7,336 nucleotides of DNA from Actinomycetes bacterium (GTDB taxonomy: Bacteria > Actinomycetota > Actinomycetes > Actinomycetales > Microbacteriaceae): positions 1-7,336 of the forward strand of contig JAEWDJ010000511.1 in NCBI GenBank assembly GCA_023390155.1, written 5' to 3'. The notes beneath the pieces were generated by a model. That model searched no databases. It was not told the DNA's origin and worked only from the letters and a program-made list of their open reading frames with translations. Shown in pieces: positions 1 through 5,716 of this stretch (position 1 is its first letter; each line of letters opens with the position of its first letter). The position numbers and the translations under genes are program-made.

Positions 1-38
1 GGGGGGGGGGGGGGGGCGCGGCCGCCCCCCCCCCCCCC
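1..38 (-). terminator. All-GC perfect hairpin, probable terminator of the solute-binding protein gene
   Basis: A run of 16 G (1-16) is followed by CGCGGCCG and a run of 14 C (25-38). Bases 3-18 pair without mismatch with 23-38, giving a 16-bp all-GC stem closed by a four-base loop (19-22). The hairpin begins 11 bases after the stop codon of the leftward lipoprotein gene, the usual place for an intrinsic terminator. No U-tract can be seen because the window ends at base 1. Many proposed actinobacterial terminators lack one. Such pure homopolymer arms are odd, and since they sit at the window edge a sequencing or assembly artefact (poly-G) is an alternative. Confidence 0.55.
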
Positions 39-49
39 GCGCCGGTGGT

Positions 50-1726
50 TCACTTGACGGGCTTCAGCGACTTGGCGATGTAGCCGATGTTGCCGGACAG
101 CCAGTTGGAGGGCGTCGCCCACAGGTCGTCCGTCGTGGGCATCCCGGTGAAGTACTGGTCGCGGTAGGTGGTCACCGCGCCGTTCTGGCTCAGGATGATG
201 TAGGGCTGGTTCTCGGCGAAGTAGCTGCCGAGCGCCTGGTATGCGCTGGTCAGCGTCGCCGGGTCGTTGGTGCCGCCCGCCTCGGCGATGAGACCGTCGA
301 CGGTCGGGTCGCTGAACCGGACGAAGTTCGCGTTGGCCGGCTTGCCGACGGGTGCGGACTTCGCGGAGTCCAGGCTGTCGCTGAACTGCTGGAACGGGTT
401 CGGGCCGGTCGGGATGCGGTCGTCGAGCAGGTCGAACGTGCCGTTCTGGCGGGCCGTCGAGTAGGCGCCCAGCGAGAGCTCCTCCGGGGTGGCGGTGACA
501 CCGATCTTGGCGAAGTCCTGCACGAGGAGCTGGTTCGCGGTGATGGTGTCGGTGTAGCCGGTGACGGTCGTGATCTTGAACTCGACGGGCTTGCCGTCCT
601 TGCCGAGGAGCTTGCCGGATCCGTCGTAGCTGTAGCCGGCATCGGTGAGCGTCTTCTTCGCCTTCTCGACGTCCTGGTCGAGCGTCTTGCCCTGGTAGGC
701 GGCCGGGATGTAGGCCTCGTCGCGGGGCTGGAGCAGGCTGGTCGGGTTGGCCGGGGTGTCCGTGCCGCCGAACGCCTGCTTGATGATCGCGTCGCGGTCG
801 ATCGAGAGGCTGAGCGCCTGGCGGAAGGCCAGGTCGTCGAACGGCGCCTTGCTCAGGTTGGGCATGAGCACCTTGATGTCGGCCGGGATCGACGTGAACT
901 TGTTGTACTTCGGGTCCTTGTCGACGAACGACTTCTGCACGTCCTGGAGGGCGATGCCGGCCCAGTCGATCTGGCCCGCGTTGAGCGAGTTCAGGGCGGC
1001 CGCGTTGCCCGTGGAGGTCACCAGGCGGATGCCCGGGATGGCCGGCTGGCCCTCCTGGTAGTAGTCCTTGTTCGCGGTGAGGGTCACCGACTGGGGCGTG
1101 AACTGGCCGAAGTCGAAGGCGCCGGTGCCGACGGGCTTCTGGTTCGTCGTCTTCGCGGGGTCGGGGATGTCCTTCCAGATGTGCTCGGGCACGATGAAGG
1201 TCAGGCCCAGGAGCCGGTACTCGTTCGGGTAGTCGGGCTGAGTGAGCGTGATGGCGACGTGGGTGTCGTCCACGGCCTTCGCGTCCGCGATCTTGAGGCC
1301 GTAGAGGTTCAGCTCGGGCTTCTCCTTCAGCAGCGTGTACGTGTAGGCCACGTCGGCTGCGGTGAACGGCTTGCCGTCCTGCCATTTCACGCCGCTGCGC
1401 AGGGTCACGGTGTAGGTGAGGCCGTCGGGGGAGACGGTGTACTCGGTGCCGAGCCAGGGCTGCGGCTTCTCGTTCTTGGCGGAGTTGAAGTAGAACAGCG
1501 GCTCGTAGACGGCTCCCAGGATGGCGCCGTTCGCGCCATAGGCCACATCGGAGACGAACGGGTTGAAGTTGTCCGTCAGGTTGCCGGGGTTGCCGGAGTA
1601 GACGTTGAGGTAACGGGCGCTCGAGGCGGTGCCGCTGCCGGAGCAGCCGGTCACGGCGAGCGTGGTGGCCGCCAGGATCGCGAGAGCCGCAGCCACTCGC
1701 ATCTTCATCGACTTGCGTGGTCGCAC
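50..1726 (-). CDS. ABC transporter substrate-binding lipoprotein, family 5 (peptide/opine/nickel type)
   Basis: Extracytoplasmic solute receptor of an ABC importer, 558 aa, within the usual 500-560 aa of SBP_bac_5. A basic start (VRPRKSMKMR), a hydrophobic stretch and the lipobox VTGC put the lipidated cysteine at residue 28. The family signature lies at about residues 101-128 (DGLTYTVTLRSGVKWQDGKP, then an FTAADVAYTY segment), and the N-terminal lobe has the common NPF element after the signal region. I chose the GTG start at 1726 because AGGAG (complement of 1734-1738) lies about seven bases upstream. The frame stays open to an ATG at 1876, but that adds 50 residues ahead of the signal peptide and reads through the AT-richer intergenic region. 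ATG at 1708 is another possible start. Known family ligands include peptides, opines, nickel, haem and some oligosaccharides, so the ligand is open. It is divergent from the catabolic operon and shares its control region. No permease or ATPase gene is in view. Confidence 0.93.
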   Translation of the reverse strand: MRPRKSMKMRVAAALAILAATTLAVTGCSGSGTASSARYLNVYSGNPGNLTDNFNPFVSDVAYGANGAILGAVYEPLFYFNSAKNEKPQPWLGTEYTVSPDGLTYTVTLRSGVKWQDGKPFTAADVAYTYTLLKEKPELNLYGLKIADAKAVDDTHVAITLTQPDYPNEYRLLGLTFIVPEHIWKDIPDPAKTTNQKPVGTGAFDFGQFTPQSVTLTANKDYYQEGQPAIPGIRLVTSTGNAAALNSLNAGQIDWAGIALQDVQKSFVDKDPKYNKFTSIPADIKVLMPNLSKAPFDDLAFRQALSLSIDRDAIIKQAFGGTDTPANPTSLLQPRDEAYIPAAYQGKTLDQDVEKAKKTLTDAGYSYDGSGKLLGKDGKPVEFKITTVTGYTDTITANQLLVQDFAKIGVTATPEELSLGAYSTARQNGTFDLLDDRIPTGPNPFQQFSDSLDSAKSAPVGKPANANFVRFSDPTVDGLIAEAGGTNDPATLTSAYQALGSYFAENQPYIILSQNGAVTTYRDQYFTGMPTTDDLWATPSNWLSGNIGYIAKSLKPVK

Positions 1727-1733
1727 TGCATTT

Positions 1734-1738
1734 CTCCT
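1734..1738 (-). promoter_or_regulatory. Ribosome binding site fixing the lipoprotein start
   Basis: Read on the minus strand, AGGAG precedes the GTG at 1726 by seven bases. No comparable site precedes the upstream in-frame ATG at 1876. It therefore supports the shorter protein with an N-terminal signal peptide. Confidence 0.7.
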
Positions 1739-1765
1739 CGGTGTTCGGGGAATGGATTGAGCGAG

Positions 1766-1795
1766 AGCATACATAGCGGTACGCAGAGGTAGCAA
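1766..1795 (-). promoter_or_regulatory. Candidate promoter for the lipoprotein gene
   Basis: On the minus strand TTGCTA (complement of 1790-1795) and TATGCT (complement of 1766-1771) each match 4 of 6 bases of the vegetative -35 and -10 consensus, separated by 18 bases. They lie about 40 bases upstream of the GTG start. The match is modest and the call rests mostly on position. The phased direct repeats at 1775-1804 overlap its spacer and -35 box, so a protein bound there would affect this promoter. Confidence 0.35.
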
Positions 1796-1804
1796 GAGGT
1801 ATTT
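1775..1804. repeat. Three tandem 10-bp direct repeats (AGNGGTANNN)
   Basis: AGCGGTACGC (1775-1784), AGAGGTAGCA (1785-1794) and AGAGGTATTT (1795-1804) follow each other with exact 10-base phasing, one DNA turn. AG.GGTA is constant. The next turn holds an inverted TACC (1808-1811), forming GGTA-N6-TACC with the third repeat. The array lies between the divergent genes and over the candidate leftward promoter. It may be a cooperative binding site. No regulator can be assigned from sequence alone. Confidence 0.5.
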
Positions 1805-1850
1805 TGTTACCAAAAGATTTCCGCCGATTGATGTAGACCAAATGCGTACC
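1778..1850. repeat. Widely spaced 8-bp inverted repeat in the divergent control region
   Basis: GGTACGCA at 1778-1785 is the exact reverse complement of TGCGTACC at 1843-1850. Extending by two bases gives 9 of 10 matches. The inner spacing is 57 bases and the arms flank the operator candidate. One arm lies in the leftward promoter candidate and the other between the rightward -35 and -10 candidates. This arrangement would suit a looping or two-site regulator, but an 8-base match could also be chance. Confidence 0.35.
1829..1840. promoter_or_regulatory. Candidate GntR/HutC-type operator (DasR/NagR-like)
   Basis: TGATGTAGACCA matches 10 of 12 bases of the palindrome TGGTCTAGACCA, which is the core recognised by DasR/NagR (YvoA) regulators of the HutC subfamily as I recall it. 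The right half site TAGACCA is perfect, and the left half carries the two mismatches. The site overlaps the candidate -35 box of the operon, and the operon encodes a HutC-type regulator. This fits autoregulated repression, though that is inference from sequence and context. Confidence 0.45.
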
Positions 1851-1863
1851 ACATGGCTACTAT
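1834..1863 (+). promoter_or_regulatory. Candidate promoter of the catabolic operon
   Basis: TAGACC (1834-1839) and TACTAT (1858-1863) each match 4 of 6 bases of the -35 and -10 consensus with an 18-base spacer. Transcription would start near 1870, leaving a short leader of about 25 bases before the GTG at 1894. The -35 box overlaps the operator candidate. The evidence is weak in sequence but supported by position in the only AT-richer gap of the window. Confidence 0.4.
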
Positions 1864-1883
1864 GACAAACACCCACCGCCCAC

Positions 1884-1890
1884 AGGAGGA
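1884..1890 (+). promoter_or_regulatory. Strong Shine-Dalgarno before the first operon gene
   Basis: AGGAGGA is a near-perfect anti-16S match but sits only three bases before the GTG at 1894. The ATG at 1892 is followed directly by TGA and cannot be used, so GTG is the start that fits both the site and the conserved IRVGLLGSG N-terminus. Confidence 0.75.
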
Positions 1891-1893
1891 AAT

Positions 1894-2934
1894 GTGATTC
1901 GAGTCGGTCTTCTCGGTTCCGGTTTCATCGCCGACACCTACGCGGACGCCCTGCAAGACGTCCGCGGAGCCGAGATCGTCGCCACCTACTCCCGCGACCT
2001 GGCCCGTGCCGAGGCCTTCGCGGAGAAGTGGGGCCCCATCGCCCGGCAGTACGACGACATGACGGCGCTGTGCGCCGACCCCGGCATCGACCTGGTCGTG
2101 ATCGCGCTCCCCAACGAGGCGCACGTGGAGGCGGTGCGGATCGCCGCGGCCGCCGGCAAGGGCATCGTCTGCACCAAGCCGCTGGCCCGCACCGGCGCCG
2201 AGGCCGCCGAGATCCTCCGGATCGTGCGCGAGGCCGGCGTGTGGCACGGCTATGCGGAGAGCTCGGTCTTCTCGCCCAACATCGCCAAGGCGCACCAGAT
2301 GGTCATGGCCGGTGCGATCGGCGAGCCGCTCACCATGCGCGCCAGGGAGGCCCACTCGGGCCCGCACGCCCCGCACTTCTGGGACGCGGAGACCGCCGGG
2401 GGCGGCGCGCTGCTCGACATGGGCTGCCACACGGTGGAGTCGGCCCGTCACTTCTTCGGCAAGGACAACCCGGTGACGGAGGTCTTCGCCTGGGGCGCCA
2501 CGATGGCGCACGCCGACAAGACCACGGGCGAGGACACCGCGATCGCCCTGCTGAAGTTCGCCGGCGGGCAGCTCGCCCAGATCGAGTCCTCTTGGATCGA
2601 GAAGGGCGGGATGCAGCTGCGGCACGAGCTCGTCGGCACCGCCGGCCGCCTGGTCACCGACACCTCCCACACCCCGGTCTGGGGCTTCATCGAGAACCCG
2701 GCCGGGTACCTGGTCGAGAAGGCGGACGCCGACACCGGCTGGGTGTACCCCGTTCCCGAGGAGGCGCGGGCCTACGGCTTCAGCCAGGAGATGCGCCACT
2801 TCGTCGACCGGTTCGCCGCGGGCGAGGTGCCCGACGAGACCTTCGACGACGGCTTCGTCGTCAACTGCATCCTCGACGCCTGCTACACCTCGATGCGCAC
2901 CGGCGTCTGGGAGACGGTGAGCCTCGAGCGATGA
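1894..2934 (+). CDS. Gfo/Idh/MocA family NAD(P)-dependent oxidoreductase (first copy)
   Basis: Predicted cytoplasmic dehydrogenase, 346 aa, full length for the family. Members usually oxidise or reduce a hydroxyl/keto group of sugars, sugar acids or inositols. The N-terminal Rossmann fold starts with VGLLGSGFIA, with the glycine motif G8-S-G10-F-I-A13. The conserved lysine motif is TKP with Lys95, where most relatives have EKP. The C-terminal substrate domain carries the LLDMGCH motif with Asp175 and His179, the usual catalytic pair together with the lysine. This indicates an intact active site. The gene starts with GTG after a strong AGGAGGA and heads the operon. Its stop overlaps the next start by four bases. 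The exact substrate cannot be told from these motifs. A sugar or cyclitol, possibly amine-bearing given the amine oxidase two genes on, is inference. Confidence 0.93.
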   Translation: MIRVGLLGSGFIADTYADALQDVRGAEIVATYSRDLARAEAFAEKWGPIARQYDDMTALCADPGIDLVVIALPNEAHVEAVRIAAAAGKGIVCTKPLARTGAEAAEILRIVREAGVWHGYAESSVFSPNIAKAHQMVMAGAIGEPLTMRAREAHSGPHAPHFWDAETAGGGALLDMGCHTVESARHFFGKDNPVTEVFAWGATMAHADKTTGEDTAIALLKFAGGQLAQIESSWIEKGGMQLRHELVGTAGRLVTDTSHTPVWGFIENPAGYLVEKADADTGWVYPVPEEARAYGFSQEMRHFVDRFAAGEVPDETFDDGFVVNCILDACYTSMRTGVWETVSLER

Positions 2935-3710
2935 CCGAGATCCTGGGCCTCGACCAGGCCGCCGTGCGCACGGACTACCCGGAGCCGCTCTGGGTGCAGG
3001 CCGCCGACTCCCTCCGCGACCGCATCGCCAGCGGCGAGCTGCGCTCGGGCAGCCGGCTGCCGCCCGAGCGCGAGCTCTGCCAGTCGCTCGGCATCAGCCG
3101 CGTGACCCTGCGCAAGGCGCTGCAGGCCCTCGTCGAAGACGGCGCGCTGGCGTCGTCGCACGGACGCGGCTGGTACGTCTCCGGCGGCGGCGACACCCGC
3201 AACGAGTGGCCCAACAGCCTCGAGTCGTTCAGCGAGACGGCCGAGCGGATGGGCCTCGTCGCCACCTCCCGCGTGCTGCAGGCCAGCACGGTGCCCGCGA
3301 CGATCGACGACGCGGAGCTCCTCGGCATCGCCCCCGGTCTCCCGCTCTTCCGGCTCGGGCGCGTGCGCATGCTGGGCGGGGTGCCGATCGCCCTCGACTG
3401 GGCGCTCATCCCGGCGGCGCTGCTGCCCGAGGCCGACCGGCACGACTTCTCGCTCGACTCGCTCTACGAGGCGCTCACCGCCGCCGGCAACGAGCTCGCC
3501 AACGCCGAGACGACCATCGAGGCCCGGGAGGCCGGCACCGACATCGCCGACCAGCTCGGGGTCGACGCCGGCACGCCGACGCTCGTGATGCACCAGGTCG
3601 TGCGCAACCGCGCGGAACGGGCCGTGCTGGCCTCCACCGTGCAGTACGCCGGCGACCGCTACCGCCTGCGCACCTACTTCGCCCGCCACAACCGAACGGA
3701 GACACCGTGA
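2931..3710 (+). CDS. GntR family (HutC subfamily) transcriptional regulator with UTRA domain
   Basis: DNA-binding regulator of 259 aa, typical for the HutC subfamily. Residues about 20-84 form the winged helix-turn-helix, with the family pattern SRLPPERELCQSLGISRVTL and a wing GRGWYVS in place of the more usual GTxV form. Residues about 96-252 look like a UTRA effector domain (LFRLGRVRMLGGVPIALDWA, then a C-terminal region ending near YRLRTYFARH). UTRA domains bind small molecules such as phosphosugars, histidine-pathway intermediates or fatty acids, and ligand binding normally releases DNA. The ATG at 2931 overlaps the preceding stop as ATGA, and no convincing ribosome site precedes it, so coupled translation is likely. 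In-frame coding potential continues far upstream, but that part lies inside the dehydrogenase in another frame. It probably controls this operon through the candidate operator at 1829-1840. Confidence 0.93.
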   Translation: MTEILGLDQAAVRTDYPEPLWVQAADSLRDRIASGELRSGSRLPPERELCQSLGISRVTLRKALQALVEDGALASSHGRGWYVSGGGDTRNEWPNSLESFSETAERMGLVATSRVLQASTVPATIDDAELLGIAPGLPLFRLGRVRMLGGVPIALDWALIPAALLPEADRHDFSLDSLYEALTAAGNELANAETTIEAREAGTDIADQLGVDAGTPTLVMHQVVRNRAERAVLASTVQYAGDRYRLRTYFARHNRTETP

Positions 3711-5716
3711 CCGACACTGTCACGCCCGCGACGACGACCGTCGCGGCCGCCCTCGCCTCGCTGCGCCCCGAGGAGATCGCCGCCTCGCGCGCGATCCTCC
3801 AGCGGGAGGGGCTGCTCGGCCCGGACACCCACGTGTCGTACTTCGGGCTGCTGGAGCAGGACAAGCGCACGCTCCTCGCGCCCGGCGCCGTCCCCGACGC
3901 GCGCCGGTTCCGCGCGATGCTCGTCGACCTCGCCTCCGGCGCCTCGCACGACGTCGTCGTGTGCCCGGGCGAGGACCGCGTCGTGTCGGCCGTCGAGCTC
4001 GACCCCGCCGAGGGGCAGGTGCCCGTCGTGCTCGCCGAGTTCGGCCTGGTTGAGGAGATCGTGCACCAGGACGAGCGGTGGCGGGCCGCGATGGCCAAGC
4101 GCGGCCTGACCGACCTGTCGACGCTGCGGGTCAACCCGCTCTCGGCCGGCGTGCTCGCCCCCGAGGAGGGCGGCCGCCGCATCCAGCGCTGCTTCACCTT
4201 CGTGCAGAAGACGCCGGACGACCTCGGCTGGGCGCACCCCGTGGACGGCGTCACGGTCATGGTCGACGTCGTCACGCGCGAGGTGCTCGACGTGATCGAC
4301 TACGTCGACCTCCCGGTGCCGCAGGAGGACGGCAACTTCCACCTCCCGGAGTGGGTCGGCAAGCCGCCGCGCGCCGGGCTCACGCCGATCGAGATCACGC
4401 AGCCCGAGGGCCCGAGCTTCACCATCGACGACGACGGCGTGCTCTCCTGGGCCGGCTGGCAGCTGCAGGTGTCGTTCGACCAGCGGGAGGGGCTGGTGTT
4501 CCACAACGTCTCCCTGGACGACGACGGCGTGCAGCGCCCGGTGCTCTACCGCGCCTCCATCGCCGAGATGATGGTGCCCTACGGCGACCCGAGCCCACAG
4601 CGCTGGTTCCAGAACTTCTTCGACTGCGGCGAGTACCTGCTGGGCGGCTTCGCGAACTCGCTCGAGCTCGGCTGCGACTGCGTCGGCGACATCACCTACC
4701 TGGACGCGACCCTGGCCGACAACGCCGGAGGGGTGCGCGTCATCCCGCAGGCGATCTGCATCCACGAGGAGGACGCCGGGATCCTCTGGAAGCACTATGA
4801 CAACTGGAACGGCTCCAGCGACTCCCGTCGCAACCGCCGCCTGGTGGTCAGCTTCTTCGTCACGGTCGGCAATTACGACTACGGCTTCTACTGGTACTTC
4901 TCGCTCGACGGAGCCATCGAGCTGGAGGTGAAGGCCACGGGCGTGGTGTTCACCTCGGCCTACCCCGGGCCGGGCTACGCGTACGCGTCGGAACTCGCCC
5001 CTGGCCTCGGCGCGCCGTACCACCAGCACCTGTTCTCGGCGCGGCTCGACATGATGGTCGACGGCGTGCGCAACAGCGTCGACGAGCTGGAGGCGACGCT
5101 CGTGCCGCGCGGGCCGCTGAACCCGACCGGGACCGGCATCACGCAGACCGTGACGCGCCTGCGCACCGAGCAGGAGGCGCAGCGGATGGCGGACAACGCG
5201 CGCGGACGGGTCTGGCTGGTCAGCAACCCGCACCGGCAGAACCGCCTCGGCCGTGACGTGGGCTACGTGCTGTTCCCGGAGGGACAGCCGGCGCTGCTCG
5301 CGGACGAGCAGTCGGACATCCACGCCCGCGCCACCTACGCGGCGAAGCACCTGTGGGTCACGCCGTACGAGCCGGCCGAGCTGTACCCGGCCGGGGACTT
5401 CGTGAACATGCACCCCGGAGGTGCGGGGCTGCCGGCTTGGACCGCGGCGGACCGCCCGGTGGAGGACGCGGACGTCGTGCTCTGGCACACGTTCGGGCTC
5501 ACCCACTTCCCGCGCATCGAGGACTGGCCGATCATGCCGGTCGACTCCGCCGGCTTCGTGCTGAAGCCGCACGGCTTCTTCGGCGCCAACCCGACGCTCG
5601 ACATCCCGGAGACGGTGGGCGACCACTGCGCGCCGGCCGGGCACGGGCACGGAGGGCACGGGCACGACGGCCATGACGGGCACGGGCACGAGGGGCACGG
5701 AGGGCACGGCGCATGA
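3707..5716 (+). CDS. Copper-containing primary-amine oxidase (topaquinone enzyme)
   Basis: Converts a primary amine plus O2 and water to an aldehyde, ammonia and H2O2. The 669-aa protein has the two small N-terminal domains (about 20-105 and 110-205) and the large catalytic domain (about 230-635). All key residues are present: Tyr390 in VGNYDYGFYW, precursor of the self-made topaquinone; copper ligands His439 and His441 (APYHQHLFSARLD) and His600 (GLTHFPRIEDWP); catalytic base Asp306 (FFDCGEYLLGG); Tyr292; and Cys325/Cys351, matching the disulfide pair of the Arthrobacter enzyme. Ligand spacings equal those I recall for that enzyme. It has no signal peptide, so it is predicted to be cytoplasmic. 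The GTG at 3707 overlaps the previous stop as GTGA, with GGAG at 3698-3701. Two features differ from the Arthrobacter enzyme: Phe304 and Cys307 around the base replace Tyr and Thr, and a His/Gly-rich tail (residues 638-669) is appended. The substrate is unknown. Confidence 0.97.
   Translation: MTDTVTPATTTVAAALASLRPEEIAASRAILQREGLLGPDTHVSYFGLLEQDKRTLLAPGAVPDARRFRAMLVDLASGASHDVVVCPGEDRVVSAVELDPAEGQVPVVLAEFGLVEEIVHQDERWRAAMAKRGLTDLSTLRVNPLSAGVLAPEEGGRRIQRCFTFVQKTPDDLGWAHPVDGVTVMVDVVTREVLDVIDYVDLPVPQEDGNFHLPEWVGKPPRAGLTPIEITQPEGPSFTIDDDGVLSWAGWQLQVSFDQREGLVFHNVSLDDDGVQRPVLYRASIAEMMVPYGDPSPQRWFQNFFDCGEYLLGGFANSLELGCDCVGDITYLDATLADNAGGVRVIPQAICIHEEDAGILWKHYDNWNGSSDSRRNRRLVVSFFVTVGNYDYGFYWYFSLDGAIELEVKATGVVFTSAYPGPGYAYASELAPGLGAPYHQHLFSARLDMMVDGVRNSVDELEATLVPRGPLNPTGTGITQTVTRLRTEQEAQRMADNARGRVWLVSNPHRQNRLGRDVGYVLFPEGQPALLADEQSDIHARATYAAKHLWVTPYEPAELYPAGDFVNMHPGGAGLPAWTAADRPVEDADVVLWHTFGLTHFPRIEDWPIMPVDSAGFVLKPHGFFGANPTLDIPETVGDHCAPAGHGHGGHGHDGHDGHGHEGHGGHGA
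5639..5713 (+). repeat. Low-complexity GGGCAC-type repeat encoding a His/Gly-rich tail
   Basis: Irregular repeats of GGGCACG, separated by GAG, GAC or GG units, encode the last 25 or so residues of the amine oxidase. The tail has nine histidines among glycines with a few Asp/Glu. Ten histidines and a cysteine occur from residue 638 on. Such tails bind Cu, Ni or Zn in metallochaperones. Here the tail may help load copper, which is inference. GGAGGG at 5699-5704 inside the repeat also serves as a well-spaced ribosome site for the gene starting at 5713. Confidence 0.85.

Noticed and set aside
1..40. Cloning linker (homopolymer tail with a NotI-type GCGGCCGC core)
   Set aside because: It cannot be excluded, but a genomic hairpin just behind a stop codon explains it without assuming foreign DNA. 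GCGGCCGC can arise readily in such GC-rich DNA.
1727..1876. 50-residue N-terminal extension of the lipoprotein to an ATG at 1876
   Set aside because: It would place 50 residues before a good signal peptide and lipobox, it covers the AT-richer promoter region, and the AGGAG site fits the GTG at 1726.
1807..2799. Minus-strand open frame across the first dehydrogenase
   Set aside because: It has no recognisable motif and repetitive Gly/Val/Arg composition, and the plus-strand dehydrogenase is intact.
2028..2930. In-frame upstream extension of the GntR regulator
   Set aside because: The extension is Arg/Gly/Pro-rich sequence lying wholly within the dehydrogenase in another frame. The regulator's conserved part begins after the ATG at 2931.
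3206..3706. In-frame upstream extension of the amine oxidase
   Set aside because: It lies inside the regulator's UTRA region and is Arg/Ala-rich filler. GTG 3707 has GGAG upstream, and the protein from there matches the family's normal N-terminus.
3674..5707. Long minus-strand open frame opposite the amine oxidase
   Set aside because: Its low-complexity Arg/Val/Gly-rich translation has no recognisable domain. Antisense open frames this long are common opposite GC-rich genes, and the plus-strand gene has a complete active site.
5639..5713. CRISPR-like or intergenic repeat array
   Set aside because: The repeats are short codon-level repeats with no unique spacers, and they are in frame with the amine oxidase as its His/Gly tail.
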